A stretch of DNA of 30,390 nt from a virus. Of this stretch, positions 22,477 to 30,366 are shown piece after piece. The stretch lies in IMG/VR virus record IMGVR_UViG_3300019889_000030, positions 1 to 30,390 of that record. One strand, written 5' to 3'. The position numbers and the translations under genes were made by a program. Positions within the stretch are counted from its first letter, which is position 1. Each line of letters starts with the position of its first letter. Below the pieces are notes generated by a model. That model was not told the DNA's origin, searched no databases, and saw nothing but the letters and a program-made list of their open reading frames with translations.

Positions 22477-22659
22477 CTACCCGCTGTACTGCATATCGCC
22501 TTGTGGCACCATCGCCTGTCGCTGCGCGTCCAGCTTGTCCTTGAGCAGCGACCAGGCCGTCTCCTGCGCTCGCTCGCCAGCCCGCTCCCACTCACTCATA
22601 GGGATCCCCGTAGCGATCGCCAAAGTGATCACTGCTCGGTAGTGGGAGCCGGCCGGGTA
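22477..22659 (-). CDS. Tail assembly chaperone, -1 frameshift extension
   Basis: Open in the -1 frame from the slippery site to the TAG at 22477: 60 residues, YPAGSHYRAVITLAIATGIP and then MSEWERAGERAQETAWSLLK. The GIPMSEW stretch is typical of the downstream half of siphovirus chaperone pairs. Joined to the upstream ORF it gives a 149-residue product. The second half could also start at the GTG at 22632, which overlaps the upstream stop, so both routes are possible. Confidence 0.75.
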   Translation of the reverse strand, partial: YPAGSHYRAVITLAIATGIPMSEWERAGERAQETAWSLLKDKLDAQRQAMVPQGDMQYSG

Positions 22660-22925
22660 GGGAAAATGGAGCCTTCCTCGACACGGTCAAGGTCCAGGTC
22701 GTACTGGTCTTCCCACTCATGCAGCGTGCCGTCGAATTCACCTAGCCGCTTGGCCGCGATCCAGGAGACCCGGTAGTACTGGGCCAGATGCGGCGCGGTG
22801 ACCAGGTTGGTGAACGACTCGTTGGACCGACTGGTCTTCTCCCAGACCAGGATGTCTCGACTGGTAGCTGTGACCTTCAGGTCCTCACCAGACTCCACGT
22901 TCCTGAGCAGGAAATTCAGCATCAT
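22629..22925 (-). CDS. Tail assembly chaperone (short form)
   Basis: 98 residues, ATG 22925 overlapping the upstream stop (ATGA). The sequence (LNFLLRNVESGEDLKVTATS, VWEKTSRSNESF) is typical of the lambda gpG-type chaperone that coats the tape measure before tube assembly. Codons ATT TTC CCT near the end hold the heptamer T-TTC-CCT in the phase required for -1 slippage (22659-22665). Confidence 0.82.
   Translation of the reverse strand: MMLNFLLRNVESGEDLKVTATSRDILVWEKTSRSNESFTNLVTAPHLAQYYRVSWIAAKRLGEFDGTLHEWEDQYDLDLDRVEEGSIFPTRPAPTTEQ
22659..22665 (-). promoter_or_regulatory. Programmed -1 ribosomal frameshift site (TTTCCCT)
   Basis: Heptamer of X-XXY-YYZ form, in the reading phase of the chaperone ORF. 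The -1 frame is open on both sides and yields the conserved second half. Confidence 0.78.
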
Positions 22926-23254
22926 GGCGTGAACACCGCCCGCGTGACGCTGGCGATCGCCGAGTAGTTGACGTAGGCCCGGCCGTCTGCCTCCTGCGCG
23001 AACAGGCTGGCCGGCAACGGACCTACCAAGCTCGTGTCGCCAGCCTCGACTGGGACCGCCAGGTCCTCGACATTCAGGCCGCTAGCCACTGCGGTGGTCA
23101 GCACGGTGACGGTGACCGTCACGCCGGACAGGTTCCTGACGAGCAGATACACCCGGCCGGCGGGGACGGAGTCTCCGTCAACCGTCGGCGCGCCGAACGT
23201 CAGGTCCAGCTCGTAAGTGGTCCGGACCTCAGCCGGGACCACCACGCGCGCCAT
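22922..23254 (-). CDS. Hypothetical tail protein (Ig-like)
   Basis: 110 residues from ATG 23254, overlapping the preceding stop as TGATG. Almost entirely beta: VYLLVRNLSGVTVTVTVLTT, then GPLPASLFAQEADGRAYVNY. It fits an Ig-like or tail-tube decoration domain and may be joined functionally with the short major tail protein encoded before it. No exact family recognised. Confidence 0.6.
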   Translation of the reverse strand: MARVVVPAEVRTTYELDLTFGAPTVDGDSVPAGRVYLLVRNLSGVTVTVTVLTTAVASGLNVEDLAVPVEAGDTSLVGPLPASLFAQEADGRAYVNYSAIASVTRAVFTP

Positions 23255-23667
23255 CAGACGCCCCGCGCGTACGCGAGCGGGCCGACACAGACGAGGGTGA
23301 CCTCGGTGCGCTCGATCACGCGCGACTCGCCACCGACCGGCGGAGCCTTGAGCCGGACCAGGCCTGTCCACACCACGTGCTCCGCCGGGATGTCCGGGTG
23401 GTGGTTCAGCTCGACTTCAGCATCCTCACCCGTGTGTGCGGACAGGAAGTCCGAGATACCGTCACTCCTCCAGTCGGAGAAGAACGAGAGCTGTAGCGTC
23501 GGCTCCGGGATGCCCTCGTCCACGATGACACCGTCAGGGCACTGCGTGTAGAACCGCTCACCGTCCGGGATGCCCGGGTCATAGGTCCAGCTCGACACCT
23601 GGCACTCGAAACTGAGCACCCCAAGCGTGAGCGTGATCTGTTTGATCTGCCTGCCGTGTGCAGCCAT
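23254..23667 (-). CDS. Major tail protein
   Basis: 137 residues, AAAGGA before the ATG. Beta-rich with the tail-tube pattern: VLSFECQVSSWTYDPGIPDG, a central helix (SDFLSAHTGEDAEVELNHHP) and a final beta strand pair. Short for the family, whose members are usually 150-250 residues, but the position between the connectors and the tail chaperones fits the tube subunit. Confidence 0.72.
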   Translation of the reverse strand: MAAHGRQIKQITLTLGVLSFECQVSSWTYDPGIPDGERFYTQCPDGVIVDEGIPEPTLQLSFFSDWRSDGISDFLSAHTGEDAEVELNHHPDIPAEHVVWTGLVRLKAPPVGGESRVIERTEVTLVCVGPLAYARGV

Positions 23668-23679
23668 CGTGCTTTCCTT

Positions 23680-24030
23680 TCACCACAGGGGGTACAGGGT
23701 GCGCAGCTCGTACCCCGGAAGATCTTCGTAGACGGTCGGGTTGGCCTCGGACACGGTGCCCTTGGTCTGTTCCTCGATCGCGAGCACCACCTGAGGTACG
23801 AGCTCGAACAGGACCTCGGTGGCCCGCTCGTCCAGCCGAGTCACCAGGAACACGGAGAACTCCGCGCTCGTCGGTCCACCGTCAACGCACTGCGCTTCCC
23901 AGAGCAGACGGGGTGGCCCCACGATGACTGCCGGCGGGTCGATGGTCTGGCCGAGCTTGTACGTCCGGATCTCGCCGACCGTCTGGCACGCCGCTTCCAT
24001 GGCTGCTGCCGCAACGCTGATCGTGCTCAC
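23680..24030 (-). CDS. Tail terminator-like protein
   Basis: 116 residues from GTG 24030 (GTGA overlap). Alpha/beta pattern with strands PAVIVGPPRLL and EFSVFLVTRLDERATEVLFE, then a helix and a C-terminal strand (YEDLPGYELRTLYPLW), as in lambda gpU-like terminators. Its position between the connector and the major tail protein supports this. Confidence 0.6.
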   Translation of the reverse strand: MSTISVAAAAMEAACQTVGEIRTYKLGQTIDPPAVIVGPPRLLWEAQCVDGGPTSAEFSVFLVTRLDERATEVLFELVPQVVLAIEEQTKGTVSEANPTVYEDLPGYELRTLYPLW

Positions 24031-24383
24031 GCGAATCGCCCCGGCACAAACCGGCCAATGCGTAACAGGCGCTCAATGTCCGGATCGAACGAGGGGACAC
24101 GCGCCGCTCCCAGCTCCGCCATGCTGATCAGCCCGTCCGGCGACCGGCGGCGGGTATGCCACCGGGCCGCCAGACGGACCGTGCCTAGCTCCAAGTCGGG
24201 GGTCGGAGCAGGCAGCTCGATCAGGGGGTCGTCAGTGAAGTTGTAGCCACCCGAGTGGACGCGCTCCGTGAACGCCACCGATGCGTCAAGCACGATGGTC
24301 AGCTGCACGTCGTCGGCGTCGTCAAGCGTGACACCGCGCTGGCGCATGTCCGCCTTGAGCGCGTCCAGGTCAGGAGGCCACAT
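24027..24383 (-). CDS. Head-tail connector (gp6/Ad-like)
   Basis: 118 residues. Helical N-terminus (PDLDALKADMRQRGVTLDDA), a central helix with LTIVLDASVAFTERV and a C-terminal helix pair with DPDIERLLRIGRF, the pattern of the adaptor that joins portal to tail. It follows the capsid gene by 4 bases. Confidence 0.7.
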   Translation of the reverse strand: MWPPDLDALKADMRQRGVTLDDADDVQLTIVLDASVAFTERVHSGGYNFTDDPLIELPAPTPDLELGTVRLAARWHTRRRSPDGLISMAELGAARVPSFDPDIERLLRIGRFVPGRFA

Positions 24384-24387
24384 CGGA

Positions 24388-25734
24388 TCAGGTACCCGCC
24401 GTGATCACGAAGTGCTTGACCGACTTGCTCGCCGCGCCGACTCGCTGGCGGACCAGCACCGCGACGTAGCCCCAGATACCCAGGACAACGGACTCTGGCC
24501 CGAGCTGCTCTTCGTACCGGAACCGCAACAGGTTCGACTCAAACAGCAGGATGTCGGACGATCGCATGACGAACACCTTCTCGGGGAAGGTAGTTCCGTC
24601 GCCGATACCCTCGGTGGCGACCACGGCCAGGTCTTCGATGACACCGTCGACGTTGACTGAACCCAAACCCGAGACGTTCTGCGGACCGTAGGTACTCACC
24701 GGGATGAGCGGCCGGTTGCTGCCGTCCTTCAGCTTCTTGTACTTGCCCCAACGGTTCACGCTCATGGCCACCACGTTGGCGCCTAGCTTGCGATCGTTTC
24801 GGACCGCGATGCTCGCGTCAATGATGGCGTCGATACCGGCAGCAGCCGTACCGAACGCGGTGTCCGTGGCGATTGTCTTGACCGCCGTGCCACCCGCAGC
24901 GATGACCGCTGCGCCGACTTTCTTCTCTACCTGAAGGTTGTAGACACTCATCAGGTCACCGAAGATCAGCTGATCGATGGCCGGGCTGGACATGTCGACC
25001 ATCTGGCGGGACACGATGTCCTTGCCCGCGATGGCCTTGGGCGTCACGACGTCGACATCGCTGTCCCAGAAACCTTCAACGATCGGGTCGTTCTCGGCTG
25101 CCTGGTCCACCACGTTCGTGTCGTTGCCCGTGATTTGCTTGGGCAGGGTCATCGGTCGCGGGTCGTCACCGAGCGGGACAGAGCGCACGGCGTTGGCCAG
25201 TGCACGACCTTGCCGGGCCAGGTTCTCGAACTCCTCTGTCATCCACTTAGGAGCGACGGTGCCGACACCCTCACCGACAGTGTCCAGCGCGGCACGGTGC
25301 TCGGCGAGACGACCAGTAGCCTTCTCGTCCTGGAAGAACCGGGATCGGTACATGTCGCCGAAGAAACTGTGTGAACCACCTTCGCTCGCCGACCGGTAAT
25401 GGCCGGGATCGCGCTCCTTGGTGGTCGTCGTGCCGAGCTTGGTGGCGCGGGTCTGGGTGCCGACCGGCTCGCCTTGCTTGGCGGCAGGCTCAGCGGCCAT
25501 GCTCTCGAGCTGGACGGCGAGTGCCTGGACCTTGACGTTGCGGGTCTCGATCGCGGTCAGCGACTCGATCTCTTCGAACACGGCCTTAGCTGTGTCACTC
25601 TGCGTCTTGATCGAGTCCAGCTCGTCCTTGGTAAGCGAGCGGTTCTCATCGACGGCGCGGGTCTGGACGCCCTGAATGCTGGACTGCATGGCCTCGTACT
25701 TGGTACGGAGCGCGTCCAGGTAGGGGTTACTCAT
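24388..25734 (-). CDS. HK97-fold major capsid protein
   Basis: 448 residues from ATG 25734 (GGGAG 5 bases upstream; the GTG at 25740 is less likely). An N-terminal coiled-coil delta domain (residues 1-105, ending in the Thr/Lys-rich stretch near TTTTKERDPG) should be removed by the protease; the body begins at about YRSASEGGSHSFFGDMYRSR. Then typical HK97 segments: NDPIVEGFWDSDVDVVTPKA, VNRWGKYKKLKD and FVMRSSDILLFESNLLRFR. No separate scaffold protein; the delta domain does that job. Confidence 0.9.
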   Translation of the reverse strand: MSNPYLDALRTKYEAMQSSIQGVQTRAVDENRSLTKDELDSIKTQSDTAKAVFEEIESLTAIETRNVKVQALAVQLESMAAEPAAKQGEPVGTQTRATKLGTTTTKERDPGHYRSASEGGSHSFFGDMYRSRFFQDEKATGRLAEHRAALDTVGEGVGTVAPKWMTEEFENLARQGRALANAVRSVPLGDDPRPMTLPKQITGNDTNVVDQAAENDPIVEGFWDSDVDVVTPKAIAGKDIVSRQMVDMSSPAIDQLIFGDLMSVYNLQVEKKVGAAVIAAGGTAVKTIATDTAFGTAAAGIDAIIDASIAVRNDRKLGANVVAMSVNRWGKYKKLKDGSNRPLIPVSTYGPQNVSGLGSVNVDGVIEDLAVVATEGIGDGTTFPEKVFVMRSSDILLFESNLLRFRYEEQLGPESVVLGIWGYVAVLVRQRVGAASKSVKHFVITAGT

Positions 25735-25775
25735 GATCACTCCCGATCATCCTGAGTGGACTGATTGCCGCTCCG

Positions 25776-25819
25776 AGTGACCGGGGTGTCCGCTTCCAGT
25801 GACCGGGGTGTCCGCTTCC
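25776..25819. repeat. 22-bp perfect tandem repeat with decayed further copies
   Basis: AGTGACCGGGGTGTCCGCTTCC occurs at 25776-25797 and 25798-25819. GGGGTGTC recurs at 25830 and GGTGTC at 25861. The repeats fill a 171-base non-coding gap between the protease and capsid genes. Confidence 0.9.
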
Positions 25820-25905
25820 GTGAGGGGCGGGGGTGTCGGTATCCAAGGGGCCGAGGTGCCGGTGTCCAGCTTTCTAGGTCACGGTAACACAGCGTAGCGA
25901 CAACA

Positions 25906-26478
25906 TCATGCATGCGGCGGCAACGGCAGAGGCCGAAGGCTCGCGATGATCTGAGCTGCCTGTTCGTCGTAGCTCATCCCACTCCCGGCCTCTCGCACCT
26001 CGGCGACGCTGGCATGCGCGCCGTACGCGCCTTCCATGACCACCGCGATCTCGAACAGGCTCGCCGTGATTCGCTCGGTGACGCCACCGGCCGCACGCCG
26101 GTTACTGCCTTCCCGGAATCCGATCGAGAGCTGGTCAAGCACGCCATCGGTGACCAGCGTGAGCGTCTCGTCACCGACTGGGGTCGCGCTGACCCGCGCT
26201 TCGAAGTACAGGCCGGCCGCGTCGTCGCGCAGCATGGTGGTCTTACCGATCAGCGACCCGCCGAGCGTGATGTGGTCGCGCGCGAACATGACTCGGTGGC
26301 CAGCGCGGAGCTGCGCGTTGAACGCGCCGCGTGCGAATTGCTCAGTCAGCCGCGCGTCGATGCGCATCGGCGTGTTGTACGGCACGGCGATTCCTGCGAT
26401 GGTCCGGCCGTCGCCACCCTTGGCTCTGGTCAGCACTTCCAACGCGGGGATGACCGTGCGGTACAGGGTCTCAGCCAT
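25906..26478 (-). CDS. HK97-family prohead protease
   Basis: 190 residues from ATG 26478. Conserved features: IAGIAVPYN, FARGAFN, the catalytic His in ARDH (69) and the catalytic Ser in QLSIGF (118). It cleaves the delta domain of the capsid protein during maturation. Upstream of the capsid gene as usual, but separated from it by the repeat region. Confidence 0.9.
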   Translation of the reverse strand: MAETLYRTVIPALEVLTRAKGGDGRTIAGIAVPYNTPMRIDARLTEQFARGAFNAQLRAGHRVMFARDHITLGGSLIGKTTMLRDDAAGLYFEARVSATPVGDETLTLVTDGVLDQLSIGFREGSNRRAAGGVTERITASLFEIAVVMEGAYGAHASVAEVREAGSGMSYDEQAAQIIASLRPLPLPPHA

Positions 26479-26740
26479 CACGGCCTACCCGGCGCAGGTT
26501 CGGGCGGAGCACCCAGTGAACCTGGCACAGGCCGTCTTGGAACAGCTCACGCAGGCAGTTGTCGACCTGGCACCGCGCCGGCCGGCCAGAGTGGCGAGGT
26601 ATCGGTGTGCTCGCCTCGGCCGGCGCGTCATCGCGCGCTACCTGCGCGGCCGGCACCACAGCGGCACCGAGCTCGTCGGCGTGCTTCTCGTCTGCGGTCA
26701 GCTCGTCGGGCTGGGCCGCACTCCTACGCCTGCTGGTCAT
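26471..26740 (-). CDS. Zinc-finger-like protein between portal and protease
   Basis: 89 residues. A disordered, Ala/Asp-rich N-terminal 50 residues, then CQVDNCLRELFQDGLCQVHW: C57-x4-C62-x9-C72-x2-H75, a small zinc-finger pattern often seen in phage DNA-binding and HNH-related proteins, followed by a basic end (RPNLRRVGRDG). ATGA overlap with the portal stop, so it is made with the head genes. Function unknown; it may bind DNA at the portal or guide assembly. Confidence 0.65.
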   Translation of the reverse strand: MTSRRRSAAQPDELTADEKHADELGAAVVPAAQVARDDAPAEASTPIPRHSGRPARCQVDNCLRELFQDGLCQVHWVLRPNLRRVGRDG

Positions 26741-28077
26741 GCTGTCTCCTCCTGCGGGTTAGCGTCCGGCACTGCCTTGAGCGGCACGGGTACCGGCACT
26801 GTGATCTTGGGTGCGGGGATCTTCAGTCCGGCGCCGGCAGCGTTCAGGATTTCCCGTGCCTCGTCCTCAGTGATCACCGTGCCGACACCTAGGTACACCT
26901 TCTGCACCATCTCAGCGATGTTGCGCGCGTCGCCAAGGTTGTCACTGGCCGAGATCGGCGGCCGGCCCTCGCCGTCCCGCACCTCGTTAGTCTCCAGGAA
27001 TCCATTGGCCAGGCCGATGGCGTACGCCTGGTACCTGGTCAGCGTGTCGGCGCGCAAGATGTCGTCCAGGTCTGCCTTGACGCGCGTGCCGCGCGGGAAC
27101 ATCAGGCTCAGTGTCTGCTCGAACCGCTCCAGGTGACCGCGCAGCGAGAACTTGATCAGGTTGACCGCGTCCTGCTCGATGTTGCTGTACTGGCGCGCGC
27201 TGTTCATCCCGCCGAGCCACCCGACCGGCAACCCGAATATGTTCTCCAGGTCGGTCAGCGTGTAGCGCCGCGACTCCACCATCTGCATCTCGTCGGGCTT
27301 CCAGCTCAACGGTTGGAAGGTGATGGCCTTGTTCACCGCGGCGATGGACCGGTCACGCTGCGCCTTGACCCATGCGAGCTTGTTCGCCTCTAGCTCCTCG
27401 AGAGTCACGTCCGGGTCCTCAGAGGTGAGCATGCCGGTCGGTACGCCGTGCTCAGCGAGTTGGTTGGCCTGGTGCATCTGCTCGAGGGACAGGCCGAGCG
27501 CGCCACCGACCATGTGGTGCTCCAGCACGCCCATGCCTCGGAGCGCTCCCGGCTCGCACGGACCCTTCACGTGGATCACGTCGCGCCATGAGAACTCGCG
27601 CCCAGCGACGCTGTACACGATCTCACCGGGCGACCAGGGTGTTGGCAACCCCTCGTTCATTCCAACGCGTCTGACACCCACCTGGCCGGCCGGAAGGGGC
27701 AACGCCGCTGTCGGGTACCCGTACGCGTCGCGCGCGGCGACGATGCTGATCGCGTTCCCGTTCCACAGGTAGTCGAGCATCCACGAGCTGAGCGTGGTGA
27801 TCCGGGTGTCCGGCGGTGCCGGCTGCTCCAGCAACGGCGGCGTTGGATCGAGCTTCTCGATCGGCTTGCCGGCGCGCTGGCGGTAGGCGTCCCACGGCAC
27901 GCCGCCGACGAGATCAGCGAGCAGGTTGGCCGCGCGCCAGGCACCGGGGATCCGCATGGCGCCCTGATACCGAGCGCCGATCATGCCGGACCCATCGACC
28001 TTGACACCGTCGATGACGGCGAATTCAGTGATCCGATTGGTCAGCGCGGTGCGGCTGAACAGCTTGCCGAGACCCAT
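26737..28077 (-). CDS. Portal protein (HK97 family)
   Basis: 446 residues from ATG 28077 (TGATG overlap). Family features: PGAWRAANLLADLVGGVPWD at the N-terminus, WMLDYLWNGNAISIV, the clip/stem segment near VSAQRD-like KLAWVKAQRDRS, and FGLPVGWLGGMNSARQYSNI, the strongest portal signature. Forms the dodecameric DNA gate with TerL. Pro/Val-rich C-terminal tail (IPAPKITVPVPVPLKAVPDA). Confidence 0.93.
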   Translation of the reverse strand: MGLGKLFSRTALTNRITEFAVIDGVKVDGSGMIGARYQGAMRIPGAWRAANLLADLVGGVPWDAYRQRAGKPIEKLDPTPPLLEQPAPPDTRITTLSSWMLDYLWNGNAISIVAARDAYGYPTAALPLPAGQVGVRRVGMNEGLPTPWSPGEIVYSVAGREFSWRDVIHVKGPCEPGALRGMGVLEHHMVGGALGLSLEQMHQANQLAEHGVPTGMLTSEDPDVTLEELEANKLAWVKAQRDRSIAAVNKAITFQPLSWKPDEMQMVESRRYTLTDLENIFGLPVGWLGGMNSARQYSNIEQDAVNLIKFSLRGHLERFEQTLSLMFPRGTRVKADLDDILRADTLTRYQAYAIGLANGFLETNEVRDGEGRPPISASDNLGDARNIAEMVQKVYLGVGTVITEDEAREILNAAGAGLKIPAPKITVPVPVPLKAVPDANPQEETA

Positions 28078-28292
28078 CACCGACCCCCGTTCTCGATCGC
28101 GACGCCGATCAGAATCAGCCCTATCGCGGCCACCACGATCAGCGAGAGCAGCCCTAGCGTGGCGATCAAGGCACCGATACCTGCGGCGGCACCGAAAATC
28201 TGAACGCCCGTACCAATCTCGGTACGGTTCTTTCGGACTACGATCTTGGCTCTGTTAAGCCAAGATCTAGTCCTCTGTGGACCTACTGTCAT
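28077..28292 (-). CDS. Small membrane protein between terminase and portal
   Basis: 71 residues from ATG 28292, 4 bases after the terminase stop. Basic N-terminal half (SWLNRAKIVVRKNRTEIGTG), then one or two hydrophobic helices (FGAAAGIGALIATLGLLSLI, VVAAIGLILIGVAI). No clear ribosome site, so probably translated by coupling to terminase. A membrane protein at this spot is unusual and its role is unknown. Confidence 0.55.
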   Translation of the reverse strand: MTVGPQRTRSWLNRAKIVVRKNRTEIGTGVQIFGAAAGIGALIATLGLLSLIVVAAIGLILIGVAIENGGR

Positions 28293-28296
28293 TTGA

Positions 28297-29730
28297 TCAC
28301 ACCACCATCGGCCTTGGCTTGGCCTTGGCCTCGGCCACGGTGAGCGCGAGCTGCACCGCACCGCCAAGGGCGTACACGGCATCGACATGCCCCGCTCCGC
28401 GACGACTGACCACCCAGCCGTCGCCACGCGCGAGCTTGCCCGCGCCGGCCAAGTGCGCGTTGATCAGCGGGTCGTTCGGGTGCACAACGCGGCGCGCGAG
28501 CACCAACGAGGCCAACTCCATGCACGCCTCCTGCACGCGGACCCCGGTGATCTCGTCCACCCGATGGCCGCGCTCCGCGAGTGTGCGCATCGTGCTGGCC
28601 GCCTGGCCCATCGGCCCACCAGGAAACCACCCGGTAGCGACAGGCTTGATCTTGTCGACCAGGTCGGGCAGCTCGCGGGTCATGGTCTCGACGTCAAACC
28701 AGTGCGCCACGGCTTCGGCCCTGATCCGGCCGTCGTCCAACGGCGCGGCGGCGATCAGGGTCACGTGCTGTCCGTCCGGGGACGCGTCGACACAGAGCCG
28801 CACACGATCGCGCACGTCGTCCAGCGAGCCGGCCGGGTCCGACGAGGAACGCCACGCGCCGAGATCGATAGGCGTCTCCAGCGAGTCGACACGCTGACAC
28901 AGCGTCTCGGTGCGGAACACGCCAGGCGGGTCGGTGCCGAGCGCGCTCGCGATCGCCTGCTCGGTGATCGTGTAGCCGAGCCCCGGGTTGGCCTGCGCCC
29001 ACGCCTGCCGGTCGTCCAGTTCGCAACCCTCCGGCGCGCTCCACTCAAATAGCGCCAGCGCCGGATCGGCGCCCGACATCGCGCGGTCACGCAGCGCGTT
29101 CAACACGACGGACTCGTCGTCCCCAGCGTTGGAGATGCAGACGGTGAGCGCGTTCGGCCGCGCGGTGGTCGTCTTGCTCAGCGCTGACCAGGGCGCCCAG
29201 TCACGGTGCTCGCGTAACTCGTCCAGGATCAGCAGGTCCACCGAGAGGCCGCGCCCGGCGCTGCGCGTCGCGGCGGCGATGCGGTACCGGGCGCCGTTCT
29301 GGAGGTCCATCGTGATGAGGTTGTTGCCGCGCTTGACCGAGGAGATCTCGGCACGCAGCTCAGCGTCGGACTCGGCGATGTCCACGGCGGTCTGCCACGA
29401 CTCCCGGGCGATGTCGAGCGCCTGCGCCGCGCCGAGGACCAGCCGCACCCGGCCCATATACATCATCCACAGCGAGACGATGACGAGCAGGGTGGTCTTG
29501 CCATTCTGCCGGCCGACGCAGGTGAGCACCGTGCGAAAGCGGAACCCACCGTTGGAGTCGATCTCCAACGCGTGGATCAGCCACCACTTCTGCCACGGCA
29601 ACAGCGTCATGCCGAGCATCTCTTCGGCGAATTCGATTGCCTCATACCCGAGGGACGTGTGCTTGGTCAGCCGACCGAGGGGCTCGGAGGCGAGACGCGG
29701 TTCCTCCCGGCCTCGCAACTCAACCGGCAC
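28297..29730 (-). CDS. Terminase large subunit
   Basis: 477 residues from GTG 29730. ATPase: Walker A GRQNGKT (73-79), Walker B LILDE (167-171), coupling motif VCISNAG (197-203). Nuclease domain: LCVDASPDG with Asp315, and HVDAVYAL near residue 455 as the last acidic site. Terminase_1 type, as in HK97-like phages. Start overlaps the preceding gene by 11 bases. Confidence 0.95.
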   Translation of the reverse strand: MPVELRGREEPRLASEPLGRLTKHTSLGYEAIEFAEEMLGMTLLPWQKWWLIHALEIDSNGGFRFRTVLTCVGRQNGKTTLLVIVSLWMMYMGRVRLVLGAAQALDIARESWQTAVDIAESDAELRAEISSVKRGNNLITMDLQNGARYRIAAATRSAGRGLSVDLLILDELREHRDWAPWSALSKTTTARPNALTVCISNAGDDESVVLNALRDRAMSGADPALALFEWSAPEGCELDDRQAWAQANPGLGYTITEQAIASALGTDPPGVFRTETLCQRVDSLETPIDLGAWRSSSDPAGSLDDVRDRVRLCVDASPDGQHVTLIAAAPLDDGRIRAEAVAHWFDVETMTRELPDLVDKIKPVATGWFPGGPMGQAASTMRTLAERGHRVDEITGVRVQEACMELASLVLARRVVHPNDPLINAHLAGAGKLARGDGWVVSRRGAGHVDAVYALGGAVQLALTVAEAKAKPRPMVV

Positions 29731-30175
29731 GGCCGCCGCGCATGGCCTGGAGCTTGCCTCGGCCGGCCGGCTCCCTGACCTGACTGCGCAGTGCGGCGCG
29801 CGCCTTGGGCGTCGCGCCGAGCTCGGTCAGGGCGTCGAGCAGCTTGGGCCCTAGCGCCGCCGCGACGGCGACTTGCTCTACCTGTGCGGCCAGCACCATG
29901 AGCGACTCGTGGATCTTGGTCAGCTCGGCGGCCGGCTGCTCGCCGTAGTCCAGCCGGTCCACCGACTGGCGAGTCCGGGCCAGCTTGTCCAGCGCGCGCT
30001 GGACGTTGAGCTTGATCACCGGGGCATCATCCAGGAGCGCGGCGTAGTGGCGGGCCAGCGCCGCGGCGGCGACATCCTCGTCCACGAGCGGCAGTCTCTG
30101 GACCGTCTCGGCGACGACCGGGCTTATCAGGCCGTTAGCGGAGCGGAGTGGCGTCGACCGGTGATCATCGCTCAC
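29720..30175 (-). CDS. Probable terminase small subunit
   Basis: 151 residues from GTG 30175, 4 bases after GGAGGAGG, an excellent ribosome site. Longer frames lack one. All-helical (NVQRALDKLARTRQSVDRLD, AAQVEQVAVAAALGPKLLDA) with a basic C-terminus (SQVREPAGRGKLQAMRGGRA). No classical HTH that I recognise. The assignment rests on its position before TerL and the size. It would bind the packaging site, perhaps the repeats just upstream. Confidence 0.65.
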   Translation of the reverse strand: MSDDHRSTPLRSANGLISPVVAETVQRLPLVDEDVAAAALARHYAALLDDAPVIKLNVQRALDKLARTRQSVDRLDYGEQPAAELTKIHESLMVLAAQVEQVAVAAALGPKLLDALTELGATPKARAALRSQVREPAGRGKLQAMRGGRAG

Positions 30176-30193
30176 GTCGCCTCCTCCAGGAAT

Positions 30194-30214
30194 GGGTGGG
30201 GACTCCGCCCACCC
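30194..30214. promoter_or_regulatory. 7-bp hairpin in the TerS leader
   Basis: GGGTGGG-GACTCCG-CCCACCC, perfect, about 18 bases before the TerS ribosome site and start. It could act as an attenuator of the late operon or belong to the packaging region. Confidence 0.45.
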
Positions 30215-30220
30215 GACCGC

Positions 30221-30250
30221 AGTATGCCACGCACTGCCGACATACGTCAC
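30221..30250 (-). promoter_or_regulatory. Possible late promoter for the TerS operon
   Basis: On the minus strand GTGACG, 18 bases, CATACT, positioned about 50 bases before the TerS start, with the -35 inside repeat copy 1. Weak match; a phage-controlled promoter could look different. Confidence 0.3.
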
Positions 30251-30366
30251 GCACCGTGTTATTGATCTTCTCAAGATTGGTACGGGCGTACCGGTTTGGA
30301 CTGCCGACATACGTCACGCACCGTGTTGTTGATCTTCTCAAGATCGGTACGGGCGTGCCGGTTTGG
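30233..30366. repeat. Two tandem 67-bp repeats upstream of the terminase genes
   Basis: Copies 30233-30299 and 30300-30366 abut exactly and differ at only three bases. Each holds three short inverted repeats: CACG-cac-CGTG, GATCTT-ctc-AAGATC (last base T in copy 1) and GGTAC-gggc-GTACC (GTGCC in copy 2). Likely protein-binding array: terminase small subunit/packaging site or late-gene control. Confidence 0.9.

Noticed and set aside
26036-27136. 366-codon plus-strand ORF opposite the protease and portal genes
   Set aside because: Composition of a GC-rich antisense shadow; the minus strand has clear protease and portal motifs.
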